Source: Poindextera sp036494815
GTDB taxonomy: Bacteria > Pseudomonadota > Alphaproteobacteria > Caulobacterales > Caulobacteraceae
Assembly (NCBI GenBank): GCA_036494815.1
Contig: DASXNV010000088.1
Location: 5,447 to 69,446 of the forward strand
Reading direction: 5' to 3'
DNA: 64,000 nucleotides
Part shown: piece after piece, positions 26,026 to 34,176 of the stretch
Layout of the letters: each line of letters starts with the position of its first letter
Numbering within the stretch: the first letter of the stretch is position 1
Translations under genes and position numbers: made by a program
The notes under the pieces: model-generated
What the model was told of the DNA's origin: nothing
Database searches by the model: none
Seen by the model: the letters and a program-made list of their open reading frames with translations, nothing else

Positions 26026-27675
26026 GTGAACAAGCCGCTCGCCCCGCCAGCCGCGACGATTTCGCCCGCCATTCCAGGCCTGGGTATCGCCTCGCCGCCG
26101 CTCAAGGCCAATGGCGAGATCAACTGGCTCTATCTGTTCATCGGTTTCGGGGCCATGGCCTTCGGCCAGTTCATGGCCATGTTGGACATCCAGATCGTGG
26201 CTTCGTCCCTGCCGCAGATCCAGGCCGGCATCAGCGCCAGCGCCGACGAGGTGAGCTGGGTGCAGACCGCCTATCTGATCCCCGAAGTGGTGATGATCCC
26301 CCTGTCGGGCTACCTGTCGCGGTTGTGGGGCACCCAGAAGCTGTTCATGGCCTCGTGCATCGGCTTCACCGTCATGAGCGTGCTTACCGGCCTGTCCTCG
26401 AACATCGACCAGATGATCGTCACCCGCGCTCTGCAGGGTTTCATCGGCGGGGCCATGATTCCCACCGTCTTCGCCATCGCCTTCACCGCCTTTCCCGTGG
26501 AAAAGCGCCTGGCCGCCGGCACCGTCATGGGACTCATCGTGTCCCTGGCGCCCATGATCGGCCCGACTCTGGGCGGCCACCTGACCGACCTTCTGAGCTG
26601 GCGCTGGCTGTTCTTCATCAATGTGATCCCGGGGATCATCGTCACCACCCTGGTCAGCCGGTTCGGCGACTTCGACAAGGGCGATCCCAGCCTGGCCAAG
26701 GGCTTCGACTGGCCAGGGCTGATCTTGATGGCCACCTTCCTGATGAGCCTGCAATACGTGCTCGAGGAGGGCGCGTCCAAGGACTGGATGGCCGACGACC
26801 GCATCCTATGGCTGACGGTGCTGGCGGTCCTGTCCGGCGCCGCGTTCATCTGGCGCCAGCTCAGCTATCACCAGCCGATCGTGCAGCTGAAGGCCTTCGC
26901 CGACCGAAATTTCTCGGTGGGAATCATCATCAACTTCACCAACGGCGCGGTCCTGTTCGGCGGCACCTTTCTGATTCCGCTGTTTCTGGGCCGGATCGAG
27001 CAGTTCACTCCGGCGCAGGTAGGCACCACCATGCTGGTGTCGGGCCTCGTCACCTTCATCATCGCGCCGGTGGCCAGCCGGGTGGTGCGTCAGGTTGACG
27101 GCCGCATCGCCATCGTGTTCGGCCTGTCCCTGTCCGCCTTCGGCATCTGGTCCGGCCACGCTCTGACCAAGACCTGGGGTTTCTGGGACTTCGCCTGGCT
27201 GCAGGGCCTGCGGGCCTTTGGCACCATGGTGGCCATGATCGGCGGCCAGATGACGGCCATGAGCACCCTGCCGCCGCAGCTGACCAAATCGGCCTCAGGC
27301 ATCCTCAACCTGGCCCGCAACACCGGCGGCGCGGTGGGCCTGGCCCTGTTGTCCACCAATCTGACCCGGCAGACCGCCTCGCACATGGTCGACCTGACTT
27401 CGGCCATCAGCCTGTCCAATGTCCGCGCCCAAGCCATGCTCCAGGGCCTGACCGAACGCATGGCCTCCATGGGTGTTTCCGATCCGGGCGGCGCGGCGCG
27501 AAAGGCGTTCGACTTCATGTTGTCGCAGCAGGCCCAGGTCCTGGCCTTCGGTGACGGCTTCGCGCTCCTGACCGTCTTTTGCCTGGGCGCGGCGGCGGCT
27601 TCGTTACTGGCCCGCCCCGGACCGGCCATGGGCATGGCGCCCGCCGCCGCGACCGCGCCGCCGGACAGTCACTGA
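26026..27675 (+). CDS. MFS drug exporter, DHA2/EmrB family
   Basis: A 549-residue proton-driven efflux pump with 14 hydrophobic segments. DHA2 motifs include motif C-like LVSLAPMIGPTLGGHL, WRWLFFINVIPG, and LDIQIVASSLPQIQAG in helix 1. It starts with GTG at 26026, three bases after the adaptor gene. Its stop and the TetR-type start share a base (TGATG). Together with the adaptor it should export drugs across both membranes; the substrate is unknown. Confidence 0.95.
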   Translation: MNKPLAPPAATISPAIPGLGIASPPLKANGEINWLYLFIGFGAMAFGQFMAMLDIQIVASSLPQIQAGISASADEVSWVQTAYLIPEVVMIPLSGYLSRLWGTQKLFMASCIGFTVMSVLTGLSSNIDQMIVTRALQGFIGGAMIPTVFAIAFTAFPVEKRLAAGTVMGLIVSLAPMIGPTLGGHLTDLLSWRWLFFINVIPGIIVTTLVSRFGDFDKGDPSLAKGFDWPGLILMATFLMSLQYVLEEGASKDWMADDRILWLTVLAVLSGAAFIWRQLSYHQPIVQLKAFADRNFSVGIIINFTNGAVLFGGTFLIPLFLGRIEQFTPAQVGTTMLVSGLVTFIIAPVASRVVRQVDGRIAIVFGLSLSAFGIWSGHALTKTWGFWDFAWLQGLRAFGTMVAMIGGQMTAMSTLPPQLTKSASGILNLARNTGGAVGLALLSTNLTRQTASHMVDLTSAISLSNVRAQAMLQGLTERMASMGVSDPGGAARKAFDFMLSQQAQVLAFGDGFALLTVFCLGAAAASLLARPGPAMGMAPAAATAPPDSH

Positions 27676-28295
27676 TGCCCCGCGCCATCGGCCAGATCGA
27701 CCAGGCCAAGTCGGAAGCCATGCTCGACGCCGCCGGCGCGGTGATCTCCGAACGCGGCCTCGGCGCCCCGGTGGAGACCATCGCCCGCCGGGCCGGGGTG
27801 TCGAAACAGACTCTCTACAACCACTATGGCGGCAAGGAAGGATTGATCCGGGCCCTGGTCCGCCGACGAGTCGACCAGATGACGGCGCCCCTGTCCGACA
27901 CCGACCACTATGAGCGACCGGAAGCGGCCCTGGCGGCCTTCGCCCAGGCGCTGATGGAGGCGATACTGTCGCCCATGAGCCTGGCGGTGATGCGGGTGGC
28001 CATTCACGGGGCGCTGGACATGCCCGACATGGCCCAGACCTTTTATGAGGCCGGTCCGATGACGACCCGAGTGCGTCTGGCCGCCTTCCTGCGCGCCGAG
28101 ACTGAGGCCGGCAGGCTGGCTGTGGATGATCCTGCCTATGCCGCGGAGCTGTTCGGGGCCATGGTGAGCTCGCGGCAGATCAGAGCCCTGTTGGGCCTGG
28201 CCGTGCCGGGGGACGCCGACACGGTGCAGCGGCTGAGCCGGACCATCGCGCACAGGTTCGTGCGGGCCTATGCCCCGGACATCGCAGAGGCCTAA
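27675..28295 (+). CDS. TetR/AcrR-family transcriptional regulator
   Basis: A 206-residue regulator with an N-terminal helix-turn-helix (VETIARRAGVSKQTLYNHYGGKEGLIRALV, about residues 35-65) and an all-helical ligand-binding C-terminus with a TetR_C_7-like look. The last gene of the efflux operon, it probably represses the operon from the inverted repeat at 24856-24871 and is released by an exported compound. Its stop overlaps the stop of the convergent metallopeptidase gene. Confidence 0.92.
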   Translation: MPRAIGQIDQAKSEAMLDAAGAVISERGLGAPVETIARRAGVSKQTLYNHYGGKEGLIRALVRRRVDQMTAPLSDTDHYERPEAALAAFAQALMEAILSPMSLAVMRVAIHGALDMPDMAQTFYEAGPMTTRVRLAAFLRAETEAGRLAVDDPAYAAELFGAMVSSRQIRALLGLAVPGDADTVQRLSRTIAHRFVRAYAPDIAEA

Positions 28296-29056
28296 CCCTC
28301 GCTCCCGAACCCATGCAGCCGCGCCCCATGCTCGCGAAGCCAGGCGCGGTGCGGGCGGTGATCCCCGACCAAGCCATGCACCACCGCCCAGAAACGCGGC
28401 GAGTGGTTGGCTTCGATTAGGTGGGCGCATTCGTGGGCGGCCACATAGTCGGCCACAGCGTAGGGGGCCAGGATCAGGCGCCAGGAATAGCGGATGCGGC
28501 CAACCTCATAGCCAGCGCCGAAGCCTTGCGTGCGCGGCGGGCGGCACGAACCCCAGCGCGAGCGCGCATCGGTGATCGAAACCAGCGGCAGGGGACGTTG
28601 CAGCGCGGCGGCATAGATCTCGGTGCGTTCGGCGAGGAACCGGCGGGCCTCGGCCTTGAGCACGCGAGTCACCGCGCCTGAGAACCGCGTCACGTCCCCA
28701 CCCACCGTCAGCTGGCCCGGCTCGCCGTCGATCCCGGACCGAAAGCTGGCGCGGCCAGGCTTGTGAACCAGATTGCAGGGCCGACCTAGAACCTCGATCA
28801 CCTGCCCCGGCGCCAGGGTCTGGACCTCCGGCCGGGCGGCGATCTGTTCGGTGATCCAGGTAGCCCTTTCGACGGCGAAGGCGGCGGCGGCGGAAAGTTG
28901 CTTGAGGCTCGGCGCCACAGCGATCACCTCGCCCCGGGCCAAGTCCAGCCTCAAGCTGACCCGCCGCGCGCGGCCGCTGACCTTCAGGCGCACGCCCACG
29001 CCCGCGACCTCGATGCGGTCACCGTCCGCAAAACGCTGGGGTTTGAGCCAACTCAC
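28292..29056 (-). CDS. YgjP-like metallopeptidase (DUF45/M48-related)
   Basis: A 254-residue protein with the zinc motif HECAHLIEANHSPRFW (HExxH plus a downstream His) near residue 200 and the preceding SRWGSCRPPRT block typical of the YgjP/WLM family. The GTG at 29056, five bases after the stop of the upstream gene, gives VSWLKPQRFADGD; the longer in-frame N-terminus would overlap that gene. The in vivo substrate is unknown. Confidence 0.88.
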   Translation of the reverse strand: MSWLKPQRFADGDRIEVAGVGVRLKVSGRARRVSLRLDLARGEVIAVAPSLKQLSAAAAFAVERATWITEQIAARPEVQTLAPGQVIEVLGRPCNLVHKPGRASFRSGIDGEPGQLTVGGDVTRFSGAVTRVLKAEARRFLAERTEIYAAALQRPLPLVSITDARSRWGSCRPPRTQGFGAGYEVGRIRYSWRLILAPYAVADYVAAHECAHLIEANHSPRFWAVVHGLVGDHRPHRAWLREHGARLHGFGSEG

Positions 29057-29060
29057 CGGA

Positions 29061-29522
29061 TCAGCGACGTTTCCAGAACACGCCGCTGCGGGCGATGTAG
29101 CGGTGCGGCAGGTCTTTGCGGCCCGCCTCCACATAGCCTTGCCGCTCCATCAACTCCGCGACCAGGGCGGCGGCGGTGGCGATGGCCTCGTCGCTCTTGC
29201 GATAGGCCGGGCCAAAGGCGTCGTGCAGCAGGGGGTCGACCCCGGCGATGGCGGGCAGGCCGTCGAGGGTGGCTTCGATACAGGCCGAGCGCCCATCGGG
29301 CGAGCCGATGATCCTCGCCATCTCGGCGCGCATGGGATTGTCGTCGGCCAGCGAGCCCGGATCGGCATAGGGCAGGCCCAGAAGCTCGATCTCGCGCGCC
29401 AGCTGGTTGCCGTCGGCGGTGCGCAGACCCCGGGCGCGCTTCCAGATGGCGTATCGCTCCTCCGGCGAGCGGGAAGCGAGTTTGGAGCGGGTCCAGCCGC
29501 CGATGAAACGTTCTTCTTCCAT
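29061..29522 (-). CDS. Hypothetical protein, 153 residues
   Basis: I do not recognise this family. The sequence is soluble, charged and helical (MEEERFIGGWTRSKLASRS, EERYAIWKRARGLRTADGN), without signal peptide, membrane helix or cysteine-pair motif; it ends with a basic WKRR. Codon use matches its neighbours, and it lies four bases before the metallopeptidase gene, so it is probably a real gene of a two-gene operon divergent from ftsK. Confidence 0.7.
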   Translation of the reverse strand: MEEERFIGGWTRSKLASRSPEERYAIWKRARGLRTADGNQLAREIELLGLPYADPGSLADDNPMRAEMARIIGSPDGRSACIEATLDGLPAIAGVDPLLHDAFGPAYRKSDEAIATAAALVAELMERQGYVEAGRKDLPHRYIARSGVFWKRR

Positions 29523-29596
29523 GCGCAGAAGCTTAGCGCGACAGCCGCGCCGAATTAAGCCGAAATTCCCCCTGCGGCGTCTCCGTCTGCATTATC

Positions 29597-29611
29597 GTAA
29601 ACGCCTCTTAA
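29597..29611. promoter_or_regulatory. CtrA-like box upstream of ftsK
   Basis: GTAA-N7-TTAA, one mismatch from the CtrA consensus, lies 48 bases before the ftsK start codon, in the 136-base gap between divergent genes. This is a plausible position for cell-cycle control of a division/segregation gene, but single near matches do occur by chance. Confidence 0.35.
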
Positions 29612-29658
29612 CCCTCTTGGCGGAAACCTGCCGCTGTAAGTGAGGGAGTTTGTGCTGG

Positions 29659-32010
29659 ATGGCCAGGGTGGCGCGGCGGTCGGGACTGGAATGGACGATA
29701 CTGGCCGCTCAGGCGGGGTGGATGCACCCCATGACAGCGCGGTTTCGTGGCGGCGTGTCCGCGGCCCTGGGCCTGGGCCTGCTGGTCGCTTTCGCCAGCT
29801 ATCAGGTCACCGATCCCAGCCTGAACGCCGTTTCGGCCGAAGCGCCCCGTAACCTGCTGGGGGCCCTGGGCGCCGACGCCGCCGACCTGGGCCTGCAGTC
29901 CCTGGGCCTCGGCGCCTGGCTGGTGGCGGCGCTGATGTTGGTGATGGGGCTGGGCCGAGCCGCGGACCAGGATCCCGACGCCTCCCGCGCCACCTTGCGG
30001 CGCAGGCTGGTGTTCAGCCTGATCGGCATTCTCGCCCTGACCGGGGTGCTGGCCGTGCCGGCGCCGCCGGCCACCTGGCCCCTGGCCCGCGGCCTGGGTG
30101 GCTTTTGGGGTGATGCCGTACTAAGCGGCGCGACTTCCATCTTCCGCCTGGCCCACTTGCCCGGCGCCCGAATGATCGGGGCCGGCGCCCTGAGCCTGAT
30201 CGCTGTCGCCGCCCTGTGCGCGGCTATCGGCTTTCGCCGGCTGAGCCCCATGGCCATCATCGCCGCCCTGAGCGCGCCCAGGGCGCCGGCCAAGGCGGCG
30301 CCCCGGCCTCCGCGTGGCGAGCCCGAGGTGCGCCGCGCCCGCAAGGAGCGCCCCTCTCGCGAGACCCCTCGCATCGAACTGTCCACCGACGAGCCGGAGA
30401 CCGGCGATATTCCCATCGCGCCGGCGGTCAAGACGCCGCGTACGCCCGTCAAAGGCTCGGACCGCGAGCAGCGCGAAAACCAGGCCGCCTTCGATTTCGT
30501 GCGCCCTGGCGGCTTCCAGCTGCCCGAACTGTCCATGCTGGCCAAGCCCAAGCCGCGCTCCTCCTCCTACGACGAAGGCGCCCTACGCCAGAACGCGCGC
30601 ATGCTGGAGAGCGTCCTGGCCGAGTTCGGGGTCAAGGGCAATATCGACCAGATCCGCGCCGGACCTGTGGTCACCCTCTACGAGCTAGTCCCCGCCCCGG
30701 GGGTCAAGTCGGCCCGGGTGGTGGCCCTGTCCGACGACATCGCCCGTTCCATGAGTGTCGCCGCCTGCCGCGTATCGGTGGTTCCGGGCCGCAACGCCAT
30801 CGGCATCGAACTGCCCAACGCCCGCCGGGAAACGGTCTATCTGCGCGATCTGTTGGCCTCGCCGGAGTTCGAACGCGCCAGTTCGAACCTGCCGCTGGCG
30901 CTGGGCGAATCCATCGGCGGCGAACCCTATATCGTTGACCTGTCGAAGATGCCCCACCTGCTCATCGCCGGCACCACCGGGTCAGGCAAGTCGGTGGGGG
31001 TCAACGCCATGATCCTGTCGATCCTCTACCGCCTGGCCCCCCACCAATGCCGCTTCATCATGATTGACCCCAAGATGCTGGAACTGTCGGTTTATGACGG
31101 GATTCCGCACCTGCTCACCCCCGTAGTCACCGACCCCAAGAAGGCCATCGTCGCGCTGAAATGGACCGTGCGCGAGATGGAGGACCGCTATCGCAAGATG
31201 TCCAAGATCGGCGTGCGCAATGTCGCCGGCTATAACGAGCGCGCGATCGAGGCCCAGGCCAAGGGCGAGCACTTCGTGCGCACGGTGCAGACCGGTTTCG
31301 ACGAGCAGGGTCGTCCGGTCTATGAGGAAGAAAAGCTGCGGCCCGAGCCCATGCCCTATCTGGTGGTGGTGATCGACGAGGTCGCCGACCTGATGATGGT
31401 GGCCGGCAAGGACATCGAAGGCGCCGTCCAGCGCCTGGCCCAGATGGCCCGCGCGGCCGGCATCCACCTGATCATGGCCACCCAGCGGCCATCGGTTGAC
31501 GTGATCACCGGCACCATCAAGGCCAATTTCCCGACCCGGATCAGCTTCCAGGTCACCTCCAAGATCGACAGCCGCACCATCATGGGCGAGCAGGGCGCCG
31601 AACAGCTGCTGGGCCAGGGCGACATGCTCTATATGGCCGGCGGCGGCCGCATCACCCGCCTGCACGGGCCGTTCGTCTCCGACGGCGAGGTGGAGGCGGT
31701 GGCCAAATACCTGCGCGACCAGGGCGAGCCGCAATATCTGGACGAGATCACCGCCGGCGGCGATGACGAGGACGGCGGCGGCGACGATGGGTTTGGCGAG
31801 GGCGGCGGTTCGGGCGACGACCTCTATGACCGCGCCGTGGCCGTGGTCACCCGCGATCGCAAGGCCTCCACCAGCTATATCCAGCGCCGCCTGCAGATCG
31901 GCTACAATCGGGCCGCCTCGCTGATGGAACGCATGGAACAAGAAGGCGTTGTCGGCCCTGCCAACCATGCAGGCAAACGCGATATCCTGGCCGGCCCGCC
32001 ACCTAGCTAA
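29659..32010 (+). CDS. ftsK: DNA translocase FtsK
   Basis: A septal DNA pump that clears the chromosome termini and activates dif recombination. It has 783 residues: four N-terminal membrane helices (about 25-195), a short linker, an alpha-beta motor with Walker A (GTTGSGKSVGVNAM) and Walker B (LVVVIDEVADLMM), the MATQRPSVDVITGTIKANFP block, then a Gly/Asp-rich linker and a C-terminal gamma winged helix (KASTSYIQRRLQIGYNRAA) that reads KOPS sequences. ATG 29659 was chosen; a TTG at 29650 with GAGGG in front is an alternative. Confidence 0.96.
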   Translation: MARVARRSGLEWTILAAQAGWMHPMTARFRGGVSAALGLGLLVAFASYQVTDPSLNAVSAEAPRNLLGALGADAADLGLQSLGLGAWLVAALMLVMGLGRAADQDPDASRATLRRRLVFSLIGILALTGVLAVPAPPATWPLARGLGGFWGDAVLSGATSIFRLAHLPGARMIGAGALSLIAVAALCAAIGFRRLSPMAIIAALSAPRAPAKAAPRPPRGEPEVRRARKERPSRETPRIELSTDEPETGDIPIAPAVKTPRTPVKGSDREQRENQAAFDFVRPGGFQLPELSMLAKPKPRSSSYDEGALRQNARMLESVLAEFGVKGNIDQIRAGPVVTLYELVPAPGVKSARVVALSDDIARSMSVAACRVSVVPGRNAIGIELPNARRETVYLRDLLASPEFERASSNLPLALGESIGGEPYIVDLSKMPHLLIAGTTGSGKSVGVNAMILSILYRLAPHQCRFIMIDPKMLELSVYDGIPHLLTPVVTDPKKAIVALKWTVREMEDRYRKMSKIGVRNVAGYNERAIEAQAKGEHFVRTVQTGFDEQGRPVYEEEKLRPEPMPYLVVVIDEVADLMMVAGKDIEGAVQRLAQMARAAGIHLIMATQRPSVDVITGTIKANFPTRISFQVTSKIDSRTIMGEQGAEQLLGQGDMLYMAGGGRITRLHGPFVSDGEVEAVAKYLRDQGEPQYLDEITAGGDDEDGGGDDGFGEGGGSGDDLYDRAVAVVTRDRKASTSYIQRRLQIGYNRAASLMERMEQEGVVGPANHAGKRDILAGPPPS

Positions 32011-32101
32011 GACGTGGGCCGCCGCAATGGGGCCGAGATTAGGCCCTTTGTGCGACGAGCCACCGCGCTATGGTTTGCGGGATATCGGACAGGAGCCTTG
32101 C

Positions 32102-32746
32102 TTGATCGACACCTTGACCACCCGCCGCGCCCTTATGCTGGATGGGATCGTTCTGGGGCTGATGGCCGCTGCGCCGGCTCTGGCCCAACCCTCGCCCGAT
32201 GATCTGACCGATGACGACAAGGCCCTGGTGGCCAAGGCGGCGGCCTATCTCGAGGGCCTGGGCGAACTGAAGGGACGGTTCGAACAAACCGACGCTCGCG
32301 GCGGGGTCGCTCACGGCGACCTCTATCTCAGCCGCCCTGGACGAGCCCGTTTCGCCTATGATGCGCCTGACAACCGGCTAATGATCTCGGATGGCCATAC
32401 CGTCTGGGTGTCCGATCCGCGGCTCAAGACGCTGAACCACTATCCGTTGAGGGCCACGCCTCTGGCCTTGTTCCTGTCCGAGCACGTTCGGCTGGATCAT
32501 GGGGTGGTGGTCACCCAGGTCGATCGGTTCAGTGACGGCTTCGCCCTGACCGCCCGTGACGGCCGTCACCAGGCCCAGGGCCAGATCGTGCTGGTGTTCG
32601 GCTCCGACCCCATGCGGCTGCGCGAATGGAGCCTGACCGACGCACAGGGCCGCACTGTGCGCGTGCGCCTGACAGGCCTGAAGCCGACGCCGGGACTCGA
32701 CCCGGCGTTGTTCAGTGCGCGCGGCGCCACCGAGCCTCAGCCCTGA
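32102..32746 (+). CDS. lolA: Outer-membrane lipoprotein carrier protein LolA
   Basis: Periplasmic chaperone that moves lipoproteins from LolCDE to the outer membrane. It has 214 residues with the LolA core LKGRFEQTDARGG, GDLYLSRPGRARFAYDAP, ISDGHTVWVSDPRLKTLNHY. The only start that gives a signal peptide with a good ribosome-binding site (AGGAG) is TTG 32102. The signal has a twin-arginine look (TTRRALMLDG, cleavage near ALA-QP), so Tat export is possible. It follows ftsK by 91 bases, as in other Caulobacterales. Confidence 0.9.
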   Translation: MIDTLTTRRALMLDGIVLGLMAAAPALAQPSPDDLTDDDKALVAKAAAYLEGLGELKGRFEQTDARGGVAHGDLYLSRPGRARFAYDAPDNRLMISDGHTVWVSDPRLKTLNHYPLRATPLALFLSEHVRLDHGVVVTQVDRFSDGFALTARDGRHQAQGQIVLVFGSDPMRLREWSLTDAQGRTVRVRLTGLKPTPGLDPALFSARGATEPQP

Positions 32747-32790
32747 AATGCGATATTTTCGTCACAATCAAGATTGAAACCGATTAGCGC

Positions 32791-32946
32791 TTGACTTTTA
32801 AAAGGCGAAGTGGCAATTTTAGCACGCATGAGGCGTTGGACTGACCTCCGACGCTGAATTCCGTCCCGGATCCCAATCCCCTCCCGGTGGCGGCATGAGA
32901 GACGACTTTTACGCCCGAGCGCGGTCTCCGCCTCGGGCGTTTTTTT
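32791..32946 (+). ncRNA. Candidate small RNA between lolA and xth
   Basis: A TTGACT box (32791-32796) with a weak -10 (CAATTT, 32814-32819) would start RNA near 32826. The strand then folds into hairpin 1 (GGCGTTGGA 32832-32840 with TCCGACGCT 32847-32855, two G-U type pairs), hairpin 2 (CCGG 32866 with CCGG 32884, flanked by CCG/CGG, loop containing AATCCCCTC), and a strong terminator. Three hairpins, a C-rich loop and a terminator form the plan of an Hfq-type or anti-Shine-Dalgarno sRNA. The alternative is simply the 3' UTR and terminator of lolA. Confidence 0.4.
32911..32946 (+). terminator. Strong intrinsic terminator
   Basis: ACGCCCGAG (32911-32919) pairs with its complement (32932-32940); an inner GCGG/CCGC pair extends the stem, and seven T follow. 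It lies 165 bases after lolA, far for a simple gene-end terminator. Confidence 0.92.
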
Positions 32947-33000
32947 GCGCCCTCGCCGAGCCTCCTTTGCCTGTATGGCCGTAGCGTGACATGAAGCCCC

Positions 33001-33807
33001 ATGCGCCTTCGAATCTGCACCTGGAATGTCAATTCCGTCCGCCTCCGCGTCGAGCAGGTGGCCCGGTTCGTCGCCGAACAGGCGCCCGATGTCCTGTGCC
33101 TGCAGGAGATCAAGTGCCAGGAGGGCGAGTTTCCCCGGGAAGCCTTCGAGGCCATGGGCCTGCCCCACCTGGCCATCGCAGGCCAGAAGGGCTGGCACGG
33201 AGTCGCCACCGCCTCGAGGCTGCCGTTCGAGCTGGGCGAGGACTGGGGCGCCTGCCGCGAGGGTCATGCTCGCTCGGTCTCGATTAAGGTCGAGGGGGTC
33301 GAGATCCAGAACTTTTACATTCCGGCCGGGGGCGACATTCCCGATCGGGAGGAAAACCCCAAGTTCGACCACAAGCTGGACTTCTATGAGCGCATCACCC
33401 GCAAGGCCGCCGACCGTGGACCCAAGGCGCCCCTGGTGATCACCGGCGACTTCAACATCGCGCCCGGCGAATACGACGTTTGGAGCCACAAGCAGATGCT
33501 GAAGGTGGTCAGCCACACGCCGATCGAGCTGGAGACCATCGAACGCCTGCGCGCCTCCGTGGGCTTCATCGACCTGGTGCGCGAGGCTGCGCCCGAGCCG
33601 CAAAAGCTGTTTTCCTGGTGGAGCTACCGCGCCGCCGACTTCCGCGCCTCCAACCGTGGCCTGCGGCTGGATCATATCTGGACCACCCCGGCCCTGCGCG
33701 AGGCGGCGTTTCGAAGCGGCGGCGCCAGCGCGCGGATCCATGACGATGTGCGCGAATGGGCGCGCCCCAGCGATCACGCTCCGGTCACAGCGGACCTGGC
33801 GCTCTAA
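33001..33807 (+). CDS. xthA: Exodeoxyribonuclease III
   Basis: A 268-residue AP endonuclease/3'-5' exonuclease of base-excision repair. Active-site landmarks are the N-terminal CTWNVNSVRLR, LQEIKCQ (metal-binding Glu), the GDFNIAP Asp-Asn pair, and the C-terminal LDHIWTT and SDHAPV with the catalytic His. It has the normal length for the XthA family. It is the only gene on its transcript that I can see. Confidence 0.96.
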   Translation: MRLRICTWNVNSVRLRVEQVARFVAEQAPDVLCLQEIKCQEGEFPREAFEAMGLPHLAIAGQKGWHGVATASRLPFELGEDWGACREGHARSVSIKVEGVEIQNFYIPAGGDIPDREENPKFDHKLDFYERITRKAADRGPKAPLVITGDFNIAPGEYDVWSHKQMLKVVSHTPIELETIERLRASVGFIDLVREAAPEPQKLFSWWSYRAADFRASNRGLRLDHIWTTPALREAAFRSGGASARIHDDVREWARPSDHAPVTADLAL

Positions 33808-33882
33808 GCTGCTCCAGCGGAACATTTGGCCCCGGCCAAACGTTGCTTAGCGTCAGCCTATGTGCAGTGGGAGGGTCCAGCC

Positions 33883-34065
33883 GTGAGTCATCCCTACAAT
33901 CAGCCGATCGATCAGCACCAAGCCGGAGACGGTATCGACCTGAAGACGGTCCAGGCGCGTGGCGCGGAACGCCACGGCGTGATCTGGATGCTGGTGGCGT
34001 CCACCCTGGCCGCCATCATCGCCATGACGGCGTTCTGGTTCATCGCCCACCTGATCCCCCACTAG
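33883..34065 (+). CDS. Small single-helix membrane protein
   Basis: A 60-residue protein: a soluble N-terminal half (VSHPYNQPIDQHQAGDG) and one transmembrane helix (about residues 33-57, VIWMLVASTLAAIIAMTAF) ending LIPH. The start is GTG 33883 with GGGAGG eight bases upstream. No known family was recognised. It lies between xth and the convergent response-regulator gene, and the 112-bp repeat begins at the last base of its stop codon. Confidence 0.7.
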   Translation: MSHPYNQPIDQHQAGDGIDLKTVQARGAERHGVIWMLVASTLAAIIAMTAFWFIAHLIPH

Positions 34066-34176
34066 ATCACGATGAATTGGGATCGAATCGATCCCAATTC
34101 ATAAGACGTGATCGCTTCTAATGTTTAGAGCGGGTTGTGGGCGGAAAGCCGCTTCGCACTTTTCCTCAACCCGCTC
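34065..34176. repeat. 112-bp two-hairpin repeat, copy 2
   Basis: The same length as copy 1 (19781-19892). Hairpin 1 is 14 bp with a three-base loop (ATGAATTGGGATCG and its complement); hairpin 2 is GAGCGGGTTG with CAACCCGCTC. It exactly fills the space between two convergent genes, touching the TAG of each by one base, and probably serves as a two-way terminator or 3'-end protector for both. Confidence 0.88.
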
